64,000 bases of DNA from Toxorhynchites rutilus septentrionalis (lineage: Eukaryota > Arthropoda > Insecta > Diptera > Culicidae): NCBI RefSeq assembly GCF_029784135.1, contig NC_073745.1, positions 310,014,258-310,078,257 on the forward strand, read 5' to 3'. Under the pieces are notes generated by a model that did no database searches, was not told the DNA's origin, and worked only from the letters and a program-made list of their open reading frames with translations. This document shows positions 10,859 through 23,922 of the stretch, piece after piece. The position numbers and the translations under genes are program-made. Position 1 is the stretch's first letter. The number at the start of each line of letters is the position of its first letter.

Positions 10859-13800
10859 GAATTATAGAAACTTTCAGCAAGGCAATTTGGAACGCCTCCA
10901 CCGCCGCCGATTCGTTGCTAGCAGCTACAAATTGGAACCACAGAGCAAAATAGGTTATACCTCGCACTCGATGCAACATGACATTTGCGGAATTGTCTCC
11001 AATAGCAGAGAAAAACGGCAATCATATTCCATAGCACAGTCCGTTTTCTGTTCAACAAACGCACGTTTCGTTGCACAGAAACATTCCACCAGGTGGTGGG
11101 AGTAATCGGTTCAGCCGCAACATTTCCAAATTAACCCACACCTTTAACATATTGCGTTGGCTGTTGGCTGTTCGCTGTCTCTAGTGCAACTAAAATCAAA
11201 GCCAAGAGCAAGTCCTCTTGCTCGATGCAACGTGATGTCAAAAAAAAAACTATACGCTGAAAGCTAACGTCCGGATTGCATGCAAGAATGTTACTTGTTG
11301 TATTGTGGAAGATTGTGAGCGGCGAACAAAATCGGAAAAATCTACCTATTTTATATGTTACATTGTTTACATGTGTTACTATTTCTACAGATCAATAGCA
11401 ACTGAAATGGCGCGAATATATAGTTTGATGCCAATACCATTCGCACTTCCTCGTGGTATAAAGAAAAAAAAACTAAGGATGGGTTATATCTATGATATTA
11501 TCGCAAGTAGGACTACGAACTGACCATGGCAGACATTTTTCAGGTCGCAAATAAAAAAAAAATTATAGCAATAGTTATAATATTCGTGTGAAAGTATCAT
11601 ATTGATCATCTGTTAACCTGTTAAACTTCGAACAACTGTAATATAACTAAACATATTAACATAAACAAAGCAAAAAGAATCAGAATTAGTTGCAAATCAA
11701 TTATGGAAACCTATAAAGCACACAAAGATTGGAAGCAAAAAGCGTTGTTTTTGTGTTGAATTCGCTGATTCAGACCTTATTCCGAGTACAAGCTGGGCGT
11801 AAAATATCGTATCAACTTCTTCATTATCCGGAGCTTCAGATGTATTTTTTTCTGAAACTTCATTCCCTGAAAAATGACAACGGTTGAGAGCAAGATTAGT
11901 TTCTAGTGAATACATCCGATATCTGTTCTTGTCGAAACCTTCCGGAGCTACCATTGTGTCGGATGATGGGCTCCATCTCTCTCTCCATTTTTCACTAGTT
12001 CGTACAATGAACTTGTCAATTGCACGGATGCCACGAAGCAGTTCGTTCGCATGCGAATTTATCATTAATACGGTCTGTAGTGCTTCATGTTATAATCTGG
12101 TACAGCACCTTGCATCATTCATCGTTGTTCTCTGCAGCACGATAGTTTAGCACATGCGATTGAACTTAGTTCCGCTCCTATAAATTTTCGCTCAGTTGCA
12201 TTGAAAAACATATAGATTATTGCACTCGACGTTGAGAGAAATTTTACCCTCAGGGTGCTGAATTGCAAAGTCAACGTATTCCATTTTCTTCAAAATTATT
12301 AATCCAAAATAAAATTGGAACTTTTATTTAAGATAGCTTTGCTGTTAGAATCAACAAACATCTTACAAGTCTCAGAGTTGTTGTTTGATCAATCACTAGC
12401 ATTGTAACATTGATGTGTAAATTCATTCATAAAGTTTTCAATTCTTCGATATAGAAATTGTTTATTATCAAGTGTTGATATTGCAACTTTCTTCCTCAAG
12501 CTTCAAATACTGAGCGGTATGTTTTTTAATGTAATTTTGTGTATAATTCTGTATTCTTTTTGGTGATCAGACCAAGCGTTTAATTAAACGAGTTCCTACA
12601 TAAAAAAGGTTTTTTTCTTCGCTTCAATCTATTGCTAATATATTTGAGAATGTATACTCAAACTTACAATCCTATTCTTATTCTTATTCTTATTCTCAAT
12701 CCTTAATTCGGCTAGCCACTAGGAAAAAAAACCATATCAAACAATTCAATCGTTAGAGATGCTTTTTGCTCTCAAACTCATCACTTCGTTTATTTAAAAA
12801 AATACTCAAACATCTTTCACATGCATTATCTACAAGCAGAGGAAAAACATCATTTTTTTCTCTATCCATTTGAAGATGAGACCAAGCTTTGTCGAAAGAC
12901 AAGGAAAAAACAACAGCAGAAACGATTTTTCCAGGGAGTCATTGAATGGAATGGCTTTCCCTTTGTTCCGGCAGAGTTGAACACCGAAGACAAAAGATCC
13001 TGAAAGATAAAACATCAACAGTAGGGTCAAATGATTGACGGCGCTGATAAGGATGGCTTCATGCGCGAAACGTATGAACAAACAAATGCACTAGTCAGAT
13101 CAAGGGGAGGGGGTTTCCAATAGCAATCAAAATCAATATAGCTGAAGACATACAAGATTCACTGGGTACGCGAATCACTAGTAGCTACGACATCAATATG
13201 TAATGGATATGTTTTTGCACGAGTTGAAAATGGTTCGCATTGATGTATTTTGTTTTTACACAGAACATTTTCGTGTGCTCTGCTTCCAATGAATGTTATT
13301 CTTCTGTCGGAAATTTTATGTTATACTTACAGTCGCTGAGGTTTCGTTAATATACATATAATTATAGCTCAACAAATTTTTCAGCAGCACCTGTGCGAGC
13401 AGCAAAAAGTATCAGCCGTAATCGGAACCTATTATGCAGACATTCAGTCTGTGCGCGAGCAGAAGATCGCTTATCGCATCAAAACATCAAAACACCGCTT
13501 GAAACTCCACAGCTATAATTGTAGCTAGGCGTGTCTGATTCATATAGGTGCGCAATACACACCAATATGGATATGCTATTCGTAGCTGTTTTATCCGGAG
13601 AACTTCGCCAAGTCTGTTTCCAATATACAGCTGTTCAAAAGTTTAGATATGCTACGACACTTTAATGAAGCAGAAACTGTAAATTTCTATTGTATTTTGT
13701 TTTCTAATGCTATCAGATGTAAGAATCAAAAATACTTCATTGCTCAGCCAACAGATAAGAGGAGTGAATCAACAAGTTAGTGACGGCTTGAAGACATCGA

Positions 13801-14896
13801 CAATCATTCAATATTGAATCATCGTGGGGTTTACTCTGTCAACCGCGGCACCGCATCAACGATTGGAGGGGTACGTGCTTTGGTTTATCAAACCGAGCCC
13901 TCTTCCCGATTAAGATTGCGTTCGGTTTGAACCAAACAAATAGTCATATTTCTACCGTTTTATAATGAAGGGGCGCGACAGTGTTACTGCCTAGTGATCT
14001 CAACAACACACATAATTCCAGGTAATCTGTGTTGTTTTTAGTTTTTCCAGCTCAAATGTACGTGATTTACAGCCGTTTCCCAGCTCATTTTGCCTGCTTG
14101 TTGTCATACCTCTCTTATCGTGTACTCCAAACATGCCATCAACGCGCGTTCCGCCGAGCAAGAGTTGTAATTCTTCATGCAAATGGATTCCACGCGCCCC
14201 CCCGTGCAAATACGAGCACGCAATCATTCGAAACTCAATCAATCTTACGAGTTGCTTTCGTTATCTTTTAATATCTTGTCAACATCAAATAAACGAACAA
14301 CTGGTGGTGGTTGTTGGGTTCACCCCAAAAAGTGGTGTTGAAGCAGCTTTGATTATTTTTTTTCCTATATCTGGGAGGGTGAAACATCCGGACCGAAGGG
14401 AATTTGATGATTTCACCTTAATCCCCCAGCAAGTGATTAATCTGGATGATTTATTTCATGAATGATATAAATCTATACATATAAAAATATATATGGGAAA
14501 ATAAATTGACTCAAAGAAGCGAAATCTGAAGAACTATAATCAAACGAGAAAATTGACAGTTCGAAACAATTACAAACCTAGTCGAAAATTTGTCCTATTG
14601 ACTGATGTGCAAAGTAGTTTGAGTAGCTCAATTCTAGCCTCAACGTAACAAAACTACCTTCGATAAACCTTTCTAAAAAGTGAAAAATTGTAACTCGAGT
14701 AGAATTTTGAACGGTGGGTAATTAAACTTAGGGTCTATTATTTTCATTTCAAAGCATTCAACGAGCTGTAACACAAAACAAAATCAATTGATAAAACAGA
14801 TGAAAATCATGCGGGCTGAGTAGATTCAAGTCCGAATACAATGTTCATTGCTGAACATAGCAAACTCCACTCAGGCTTTTGTAAAATACTCATGTA
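10859..14896. other. 4-kb unassigned DNA
   Basis: Contains scattered short frames and a TTCTTA short tandem repeat near 12673-12695. No transposon termini or coding domains were recognised. Confidence 0.4.
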
Positions 14897-16459
14897 GGGT
14901 AGGGCGGAGCTAGTTGGTCATTTTTGAATAAATTTAGCTATAACTTCGTAGTACGAAGTTTTGTGTTAGAATGTTATGTACCACAATGAAGCTTACCTTT
15001 TACCCTTTCAATGAAAAATAACCAGAGAATCATTTATTTGACATTTTGAACAAATAATAAGTATTTTTCCATAAGAAGTTTACTTCATTAGAAAATAATT
15101 AATTAAATCAAAACAAAAACAGTTAACAAATATCATGTAGTCAAGTAAAAAAACAAATTAATGAATATTTCAAATCCTCTTCGTTGTTGGAAATTAGTCT
15201 AGCAATCTTTCCTAGCGATTTCGTCTCTCTTCTACTTTGCGGCGCACCAGAGATGCCAGGTTTGAAGACATTTGATTTTGAGAATACATTTTGAAGACAT
15301 TATGAAATATGTGAAGACATTTCAGTATGATAGCGTACGTGGATTTTTAATAGTTATAATTTCCATGAAATTATAACTATTTGCCGAAAATACCCTCAAA
15401 AAAGTTGGGTTTAGTTTTAATCTAAGCGAACGAAGCGGTCAGAATACATATTGCCTCTAGAAGACATTAGTTCATTTGCGCTCGAAAATTCGAATGATTG
15501 TGACATTGAATACAATACTATACAATAGATTAATCAAGATCTTTCAAACGACCACTTCACAAATCGAAGGTTTTCCGGTTACATACCTTTTCAACAATTA
15601 GTTTTATGGATATGGTTTGAGTTACAACCAAAACTTCAAAGCTAAAATAAACAAATAGAGCTATCACAGCTCCGTTTTTGTGTAAAGAGCATTCTTCCGA
15701 TATTATGGTGAAGACATTTGAAAAAAATCACCTGTCATCCCTGCGGCGCACAACCGGTTTCTTGCTTGCATTTGTTTTGATGACATTTGTACCGTTCGCC
15801 TCAAATAACCTCCAGGTATGCTACATTACTCGATGCGTTATTGTGAGTTCTGATATTCAATGTGAGCGTTTATTATATTTAATGAAAATTTTACAGTACA
15901 AAATATAAATAGGACAATCATATTGCAAGTGGTACCAACCACCGCAGTATGAGGCTGTCTCGTTTCAAATACAGTTTAGCAGTAAAACATATGTTTTCTA
16001 TATTTGTTTATAGCTTGCGTAATAAAACGCGGCATACCTGAAAATTTTATAGGCGTTGCTCTCAAACGAGCAATTTGGGTGACCAACTAGCCCCTCCATA
16101 TATGAAAAAGAATATTCATGAAAATTCAATAAAAATAATTTTAGAAGCGATTTCGATAACATTTAAAACTAATACATACAATAAGCTTTTGTTTTACGTT
16201 AGAACCGATTTTTTTCATGATTATGTACCATTTTCAGAACCAATTTTATAATGCGCAAACAGTGAATGATTTTTGGAAAAATCGGTGTCATGTTCGTATT
16301 TTTTACCTACCTAATAAAAAGTTTTTACAATTTGCTTGTTTTATTGCATCAGCAATTCGCTATTTTTCATCCATAGATTGCTAATTTTTTGGACGCTCAG
16401 ATTCCTAGATATCGTCACTGAACAAATTACCTCTATGACCAACTAGCCCCGCCCTACCC
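14897..16459. mobile_element. TA-flanked non-autonomous DNA element
   Basis: Terminal inverted repeats of 25 bp, beginning GGGTAGGGCGGAGCTAGTTG at the left and matching the right end (16435-16459) with one mismatch, are flanked by TA (14895-14896, 16460-16461). An internal subterminal copy GACCAACTAGCCCCTCC lies near 16080. Without the nested hAT insertion the element is about 1.06 kb. It encodes no recognised transposase; the TA duplication and G-rich ends resemble the pogo-like elements elsewhere in the window. Confidence 0.85.
15248..15743. mobile_element. hAT-type MITE (496 bp), nested
   Basis: Ends CAGAGATGCCAGG at the left and the complement of CAGGGATGACAGG at the right are flanked by perfect 8-bp duplications CGGCGCAC (15240-15247, 15744-15751). 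CAGRG...CYCTG ends with an 8-bp duplication are diagnostic of hAT elements. The interior has repeats of GAAGACATTTG and no transposase. It lies inside the TA-flanked element and is therefore younger. Confidence 0.92.
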
Positions 16460-16617
16460 TACATTTGAAAAGTCCGTGCAAAGTCAGAGATGACACTTTA
16501 CTGGCGCGTATCGAAGGTATATTTTGTTAGTAGCATCTCTCGGAAGACAGCACACCTAGTTGCAGCCAGATCGGTATGTTTCTTTGTGTTTAGCATTCGA
16601 TTGATTCGAGGAAGTTG

Positions 16618-16915
16618 TTTGGTTATTCTCCATCACGACAAAGCACCAGCTCACGCCTCAACAGTTATGATCGTAAAATTAATGGAAATAGGGTTCTCCA
16701 GACTTGGCTCTCTCGGACTACTATTTGATTCGCAATTTGAAGAAATGGCTGACAAAAACGGATTTTATTCAAACTAGGAGGTGATTGCAGAAACGCTTTT
16801 TCGATTTTGCAGACTTGGACAAATCCTGTTATTCGGAATGGATCAACAAACTAGAGTAGCGTTGGACGAAGTGTATAAGCCTAAAAGGACACTATGCGGA
16901 AAAAGGTTTACCGCT
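16618..16915 (+). pseudogene. mariner transposase 3' fragment
   Basis: The frame encodes VILHHDKAPAHAST, the block around the second catalytic Asp (codon near 16637), and then, after deletion of the HPPYSPDLAP region, MADKNGFYSN, a stop, EVIAET, and after a frameshift FADLDKS, YSEWINKLE, a stop, RWTKCISLKGHYAEK. This is the C-terminal part of a mariner-family transposase. The third Asp is missing, and the N-terminal half was not found to the left, where the TA-flanked element ends at 16459. The sequence from 16462 to 16617 may belong to the same relic but is not recognisable. Confidence 0.75.
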
Positions 16916-16924
16916 AACAATTGA

Positions 16925-17231
16925 GTAGTTTCTATTTTTGCACAAACTTTTCAAACGCACTCGCTTCGAATTATGCGCACAAAATACGTGAACCACGATG
17001 AACGAGATTTCAAGTTCAATTTTGTTCAAGATCGAATGCTGGTCAAATAAACGAACTCTTGAACTTGGCGGATGTCAATAAAATTGCTATTTAATAGCGA
17101 GTATACTAGTGAATATAATGCAGATGATCAATATTGCGAAAAAAACAGATTTTCGTGTAAATATTTGCTGCATTCATTCGAACTCATGAATCAAGAACAG
17201 TGAGGAAACCTGAGGCTAAGTAAACTGTATA
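16925..17231. other. unassigned DNA
   Basis: Nothing recognisable. Confidence 0.5.
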
Positions 17232-17578
17232 CACTGGAGTCGCTTTTTACGTGGGAGCGTAAACAAAAACCGTGTAACTTCCAAAATCCGCGTAAATTCC
17301 AAATTCCACGTAAGAATAAACCGGATAAATTTCAAAATTCGTATAAAAACTTTTATTTCTCAGTTACCATTTCTCAGTGATACAATACAAACTTATTCCG
17401 TGAAAAGCCACATCAATTAGCACATTAAATCTGTTTACACTGGAGTCAATTTTTACGTGCCGCGTAAAAAAACCGCATGAATTTCAAAACCCGCGTAATT
17501 TCAGAAATCTGCGCAAAAACCGATATATTCCGAAATTTGCGTAAAAATAAACCGCGTAAATGAAAAGCGACTTAAGTG
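17232..17578. mobile_element. TA-flanked MITE (CACTGGAGTCGC family)
   Basis: Left end CACTGGAGTCGCTTTTTACG and right-end complement CACTTAAGTCGCTTTTCATT form the terminal repeats; TA flanks both sides (17230-17231, 17579-17580). A second copy of the left end occurs at 17435, and CGCGTAA motifs repeat through the interior. No coding. Confidence 0.75.
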
Positions 17579-17580
17579 TA

Positions 17581-18426
17581 GGGTAAATGATCTTGGTTTG
17601 TTCGATTCGGGGTGTTTTTACGCAACTAGTAAATGCAAATCGATTTTTCTTCATGAAAATCACATATAATTATGTTGAATAGCCCCAAGTCTCTAGTTAC
17701 TAATACTACAATAAGGCGTTGGAATTATTCAAATTTTTATGTTTTTTAAAGATTTTACTTAAAGTGGAATTATGATCATGGTTTGACCACCTCTGATCAT
17801 GGTTTTTCCAAAAAATGATCATGGTTTGTCCGGTTTTAGAAATCACCATTTTTAGATGAAAACATTCGAATTCTCAAGTAGATGTTGCATTTATCATTGC
17901 TTGAATTTACTGTCATCATATTGATCCATTCATAATTTAGGCTTTCTTCAGAATATTGCCTTTTCTTGAGCATTTTATACGTGTTACCCTTAACACACTC
18001 AACACAGAGAAACTTTATTTCTGCCATGCGCAAGAGACACAATAAACAAACTGCAGCGCGCCAAGCGGTTGTCATAGAAATTATGTGAACAAACTAACAT
18101 TATTGAATTGGACAACTCATGATTGAATTGTCTCCATCAAAATGCGTTTATTTAATGGTTTAGTTATGTAAATCTGATACAAATGGTGTGCAAGCATGAT
18201 GTTTACAATATTTGTAATAGATGTTGTGTTGTATAATCCTTTAAAACAAGTGATTCCGTAAAAATATACTATAAAACTACTGTAAATCATGAAAAAGACT
18301 ATTTTATTCATTTGTTTTGAAACATTCGAATATCTGATTTGACAAAGATGTGCTGAATTAGAGCTTTCAAAAAAGTGGACAAACCATGATCATATTTTCG
18401 ACTGGACAAACCAAAATCATTTACCT
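17581..18426. mobile_element. pogo-like MITE (GGTAAATGAT family)
   Basis: Left end GGGTAAATGATCTTGGTTTG and right-end complement GGTAAATGATTTTGGTTTGT are flanked by TA (17579-17580, 18427-18428). Subterminal motifs ATGATCATGGTTTG occur three times at the left and once inverted at the right. A fragment of the same family lies at 2605-2726. It shares its left TA with the MITE at 17232. Confidence 0.8.
17836..18075 (-). pseudogene. possible pipsqueak-HTH fragment
   Basis: A minus-strand frame inside the GGTAAATGAT-family element includes GNTYKMLKKRQYSEESLNY. The KRxYSEESLxxA pattern resembles the first helix of the pipsqueak-type HTH at the N-terminus of pogo/Tigger transposases, consistent with the TA-flanked element around it. 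The remainder of the frame is not recognisable, and there is no CENP-B HTH or DDE domain. Confidence 0.35.
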
Positions 18427-18428
18427 TA

Positions 18429-19594
18429 TATTGAATCAGGTTTCAGACAAACTACTTCTGAACTTTCACCACAGATTTTCAACCACTTAGCTCGTGGGCA
18501 CATATCAAAAAACCATTCGCGTCGACATACACACACATAAACAGTTAGAAGATCAACGGCTGCTCGCTGGCTGAAGCGAAACTGGAATGAAAATCGCATA
18601 TGACTGCTACTGAGAATGCGTTCTGGGGCAAACTGTCTCACGCATCCGATCCGCACGGTAGCAGAGCAGCAAATGACGATTTGTCGCAGCAAAGGCACCA
18701 TTTATTATCCTCGCTTCTTTTTTTTTTGCTAGGATTTCGCAATAGTATTGTTGTATTCATGATTTGCTTCTTCGCTTCGTTTGATGTTCTTCATTGACTG
18801 CTTGATTTAGGAAACATAAAAAAGAATGAATGCAGTAAAATAGGAATGCTTCCAATTCCCATCCGTATAAATTATTTAGGAAAAATCTGGAAAATCGTTA
18901 TGTATAGTATATCAATAGCAAATCTAAGGGAAATTTGGTACTTCAATCATGAAAGTCCGTTTTAATGTATCTTAATGTTAAAACTATTTCATAAAAACGT
19001 GACATGCTTGAAAGTCTTAACGAACGACGTTGTCTTACGTTAGAACATTTTATTTAACTGAAGAGCAGTCTCCGAAAAGTTTTATGGAATAAATAAAAGC
19101 TAAAATAGACTGATGATAAATCATGATAAAATCAATACATTCAATATACAGAGCGGACACGATTATATGTATACAGTCTTTAATTAGTTTTCACTGCATA
19201 TAATTGAATAAATTTCTTTAATTGTTTTGCATACATAAATTTTACATAATTATACAGAAAAATCCTTTAAAGTCAGAAAACATCTTGCTCACATAAAATA
19301 TTACTTGTATCCGGAATTCTTCAGGAGACGACAGAGAATCCTATTTGATGTACCTAGGCATATGGTTTCTATAAACCACATTGAAGCTCTCTACAGGTTC
19401 AACAATGTGTTTCTCACGCCCAAAACCTATATTTTTTATTTCATCGCAATATCATTTCAAACATTTTCTGGTGAGCCTTCGATTAAAATCTTCAAAAAGC
19501 ACGATGTTTATTCCACTGTACTTATAATAGCCGATTAACTTCACTTTAACGTTGAACTATTAGTTTTTAATTGAAATAAATCATATTTGCAATA
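18429..19594. other. unassigned DNA
   Basis: A 77-codon frame at 19305-19538 has no recognised domain. No repeats detected. Confidence 0.45.
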
Positions 19595-19715
19595 TTGGGT
19601 TGGGGAAAAAGTAATCCATTATGTTCTCGGCATTTTATTTACAATGCAATCGCAAGGTTACTTTTTTCATCTTCAACTAAAAAATTGCCTTATGGCATAT
19701 TGTGGTCAGTTTCGG
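19595..19715 (+). mobile_element. isolated mariner-type terminus
   Basis: After TA (19593-19594) the sequence TTGGGTTGGGGAAAAAGTAA is a mariner-like terminal repeat; the near-identical complement sits at 38257-38285. About 100 bp of subterminal sequence follows and then a purine-rich tract; no transposase is present. Confidence 0.55.
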
Positions 19716-19900
19716 AAAAGTAAAAGAAAAAGGAGAAGAAAAGGAAAGTGAAAAAGAAAATGATAAATGAGAAGAAAAGAAAAAAGAAGAAGAAAAAGAA
19801 AACGAAAAGAAGAAGGAAATGAACTGGAAAACTTGAAAAATAAGAAGAGAAAGCATAAAGAAGGAAAAAGAAGAGGAAGAGGGAGAAGAAAGTATATAAT
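19716..19900. repeat. purine-rich GAA/AAAG tract
   Basis: About 180 bp composed almost entirely of A and G on the plus strand. The minus-strand Ser/Phe frame over it is compositional. Confidence 0.9.
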
Positions 19901-20559
19901 TACCCATTCAGATTTATCTATAAATATCAGGTCGTATTTTTAATTAGAAAATTACAACTCAATACCGAGACTGATTAACCACACTGAATGTTTTAAGTTG
20001 TGCAAAAAAAAAATCTCAGCTTTTCAAAAACTACCTTTTTGGTCTCTCTCACCTCAAACAACAGAAAAACAAAACATTTCAGTTTTCGCCTAAAAGTAGA
20101 CTTATTTTGCGAAAGTTGCAGTTTTGGTTAGAACGTTCATTTAAACACCTTTCATGTGTTGTGAAAAGATGAGAAACCGGTCGGGCGGTTAAGGAATACA
20201 ATTTAGAAAACAAATGAGTATGTTCGCCGGAAATTAGCATAAACATAAGAAACTCATATACTAATCTCAAAAACGGGAAAAGAAAACCACCCCAATTCTT
20301 GTTTAATCATAAAAAAATCTGTATTTGCGATGATGCTCATTTACAAAAAAAAAAACTGAAACTCAAAACATTGATCAATCAGCTAAAAAAACGGCTGAAC
20401 GTATCCATATGAAACGTTCGCAGGAAGTTCTAGGATATACTCGGCTATAAACTTACCTTCCAACATAAGTATTTACTGTAATATCTCAAAATTACAGCAT
20501 GTTTTCTAAAACAAGGCAAAAAACTGTATCGAGCACTTTTTAATGATCAATGTAAAGCA
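19901..20559. other. unassigned DNA
   Basis: No supported feature. Confidence 0.5.
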
Positions 20560-20561
20560 TA

Positions 20562-21805
20562 GTTCATCTTAAATCTGGACGCACTGTATATTATAGCACA
20601 GCGCTCCTAGTGGTCGGATCTATAATGTTTTGACAGCATTTTGTTTTGGAATGTTTCCTCTATCAGTGCTGAAAATTTTATTACGATTCGTTTTGTTTCA
20701 AAAAAGTTACACGTGATGGAAGCCACGAAACGAAAATTAATTTTGGACAACCACGTCAAAAGCCCGACGTGGTCAGGTTCAAAAATCGCGAAATCGTTGA
20801 AAATGGCCAAATCGACCGTGTGCAGCGTTCTCAAACGTTTCCGTGAGATGCATACTATCGATCGGCAGGTTCATACCAAGATTCATAGTAGAACTAAGGA
20901 TCGGAAACTGCATTTGAAGGTGTTGAGAACGATCAAGGGCAGTCGGACTATGACGCAGAAGGATTCGTCTGCGCGAAGGAATACGATCTTATCGGGCCAG
21001 TAAGCAATCGAACCGGACATTGAAGCAGAATGTAGTAGCCAAAGGACGTGCCCGGAAGTTATACAATAAGGTTCTAACGAAGAACGACGGATGCATCCTC
21101 ATGGATGACGAAACGTACGTGAAGATGGATTTTGGGCAGCTTCCAGGCCAAAAATTTTATAAAGCCACTGGTCGGGGTGATGTCCCCGGCAAGTTCAAAT
21201 TCGTTTTTGTCGATAAGTTTGCAAGAAAGTGTTTGATCTGGCAAGGTATTTGCAGCTGCAGACGAAAAACCCCGGTTTTTGTGACAAACAAGACCATGGA
21301 CTCCAAAATGTACAAGGAGGAGTGCCTGAGAAAACGTATGCTTCCGTACATTAGATCTCACAAAGGACCAGTAAAGTTTTGGCCGGATTTGGCAAGCTGC
21401 CACTACAGCAAAGAGGTACTACAGTGGTATCGAGACAACGGGGTGGATTTTGTCGAAAAGGACATCAACTCACCCAACTGCCCTCAATTCCGCCCTATCG
21501 AAAAATATTGGGCAATGGTCAAGCAGAAGATGAAGAAGAATGGTAGGACGACTCGGGATGCAACAGAGATGAAGAGATGGTGGAACAAAATGGCCGCTGA
21601 GGTCAGCGAACAGGGTGTCCAAACTATGATGAGTGGTATTCGCCGAAAAGCTCGAGATTTCATTAAAACCACATAGGAATTATTTTTTTGTTATTTTTTC
21701 TTTAAAGTGCAATAAAAGACCTACATTTTGAGTACATAACATTTTTATTTCGTTCACATAGCTCCGAGATAGACCCGTTTTAATGCGTCCAGATTCAAGA
21801 TGCTT
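20562..21805 (+). mobile_element. DD37E Tc1/mariner-superfamily element, nearly complete
   Basis: Terminal repeats GTTCATCTTAAATCTGGACG (20562) and the complement of AAGCATCTTGAATCTGGACG (ending 21805) match at 18 of 22 positions counting two further bases, flanked by TA (20560-20561, 21806-21807). The length of 1,244 bp is close to that expected for this group, and one transposase gene fills it. Confidence 0.9.
20716..21676 (+). pseudogene. ITmD37E-type transposase, one small lesion
   Basis: ATG at 20716 begins MEATKRKLILDNHVKSPTWS, then a paired helix-turn-helix (IAKSLKMAKSTVCSVLKRF) and a second basic domain. The catalytic core has DDETYVKMDFG, WPDLASCHYS (second Asp codon at 21386) and RPIEKYWA (Glu codon at 21500), with exactly 37 residues between the last two, the DD37E signature of the mosquito ITmD37E group. 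The start at 20716 is preferred over the upstream in-frame start at 20641 because it lies just before the HTH. The only defect seen is a frame change with loss of probably 15-20 codons between about 20965 and 20984, in the second HTH, after which the frame runs intact from RSYRASKQSNRTLKQN to the stop at 21674-21676. All three catalytic residues remain. Confidence 0.9.
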
Positions 21806-21807
21806 TA

Positions 21808-22357
21808 GCAAAATTTAAATGCATTTTCTTGAAATAATCATTATCAATGATAGAGTGGTATCGATATTTTGTTCAGTACACCTATACATATAAATAACAA
21901 AAATTTTACGTAGAAAATTTCAAAACTAGAAAGTTTAAGCTTCTAAATCATGTTTATCCCATCTTCAGGTGTTTTTCACGAAGTTACAGCATTCAAAAAT
22001 CACTTGTAATATTCGATGCCACTCTGAATTTTTCTAGTTTTTTGTCGCCTTTAGAAATAGTAACACTTTTAATGCCTAATAATGTGTAGAATTCATTTTA
22101 TGTACTGAAATTACTTGAATTTGTAAAATTTTAAGTTTGATGTGTGAAAAAAAACTTTATCCTCAGCCCTGTCGAACCGACATGACAAAAAGTCAATGCT
22201 ATGCATCTGGTAAGAATATGAATGCTGTATCTCCTGAGTTTCCTCAACGACTTTGGCTACATGTGGCCGAGCGTCAACGGACAGAAACAATATTTTTTTA
22301 GATTTTTCGGCTCTTTCTATTATAAAAAAAAGGCGATAAAGAATGAAATATGGATAA
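21808..22357. other. unassigned DNA
   Basis: No supported feature. Confidence 0.5.
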
Positions 22358-22358
22358 C

Positions 22359-23034
22359 CTATATATATAAAAATGGAGTGATGTCTGTCTGTCTGTCTGA
22401 TTCTTATAGACTCGGAAACTACTGAACCGATCGACATGAAAATTGGTATGTAGGGGTTTTTGGGGCCGGGGAAGGTTTTCATGATATTTTGAGACCCCTC
22501 CCCCCTCTCTAAGGGGGGGTTGCCATACAAATAAAACACAAATTTCTGCATTACTCGGAAATTAACCAAGCAAACGAAACCAAAGTTGGCATGTGAAAGT
22601 TTTAGGGTGCAATAAATGTTTCTATGATGGTTAGACAGTCCTTCCCCCACTCAAAGGGGGGGCTGCCATACAAATGAAACACAAATTTCTGCATTACTCG
22701 AGAATTAATCAAGCAAATGAAACCAAATTTGGCATGTGGAGGTTTTAGGATGCAATAAATGTTTCTATGGTGTTAAGATACTCCTTCCCCCTCTCTTAGA
22801 GGGGGCTGCCGTACAAATGAAACACAAATTTTTGCATTACCCGAGAATTAATCAAGCAAATTAAACCAAATTAGGCATATGGAAACTTTAGGGTGCAATG
22901 AATGTTTCTATGGTGGTTAGATACCCCTCCCCCCTCTCTTAGGGGTGGCTGCCATACAAATAAAACACAAATTTCTGCATTACTCGAGAATTAATCAAGT
23001 AAATGGGCGGGACAAAGTTTGCCGGGTTAGCTAG
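22359..23034 (+). mobile_element. Helitron-like element, copy C (5' end present, tail deleted)
   Basis: The 5' end CTATATATATAAAAATGGAG is followed by a CTGTCTGTCTGTCTG run, the sequence CGGAAACTACTGAACCGATC, four tandem units of about 145 bp, and directly the 3' end GGGTTAGCTAG. The long unique tail of copies A, B and D is missing. This copy best shows the family's 5' end and so supports the Helitron/Helentron reading. Confidence 0.55.
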
Positions 23035-23922
23035 TTTAATATAAAGAGTGAACTGATAACGCTGCCACACATCTAAATATTGCGAAAATATAAAAAATTC
23101 CGTACGTTTCACACATTGACTGATTACAAACAACGCTACCAACACACCGTTGGATTTAGAATGAAAATCTAGCTGGGGTAAAATTATTATTGTTTTGTTT
23201 TGTCTCTTCGCCTCCGTCAACAAGCAACAACCCGATGACGGTGAGAATCGAGTTTCTCAAATAGCTATAAATATTGAGGACACGTGACTAATATAGGTTT
23301 TTCCTTATCGATTGAATGATCCTCATCGATGTTTACTACAATAATAATCTATGTAAACCAGTAGCCTAAGTACACTTCGCTGATCTTGGTGTCTCTTTGC
23401 TTTCCTCGGAAACTATTTGTGGGCAAATATAACACCTTGTGCTCTCACCCCATCGGTAATTTTGCATTTGAATATAAATATAATTTGCGTTTCACGCGCT
23501 GCTGGAGTAGGTGGCTCTTCACATGGGATTATGTTTTTCCGGAATATATTGGATGCACAAATCAGAAATCTATGAATCAGACGCGTAATAAAAACCGACA
23601 AATTTAAGCGCTCGAAATTTGACGTTTTTATTACGCGAATTTTTGCACTAATCATTGTGATCACTCCATAAATAGATTAATATTCTTCATTCAACATCGA
23701 GTGTTTGTTGCTCTCTTACGTCCTGTTGAATTCTTCATTCGAAGAAACGCGGGGTTTATCATAATCAACACCTCACTTATTTGGAGGACCTTCTTTGATG
23801 AAGAACCTCGCATCCTGAATGGGAATTGAAATCAATGTTGTGACCACTAGCAATATCCAATAGGCCATGCAACTTGAAGTCGTAGTATTTCTTGAATTAT
23901 CGCCCAATTCGTTTAGATAATT
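23035..23922. other. unassigned DNA
   Basis: Short frames only; no domain recognised. Confidence 0.5.

Noticed and set aside
10635..11021. 128-codon Ser/Leu/Phe-rich minus-strand frame
   Set aside because: It is produced by the GA microsatellite.
19677..19907. Ser/Phe-rich minus-strand frame
   Set aside because: It is produced by the purine-rich tract.
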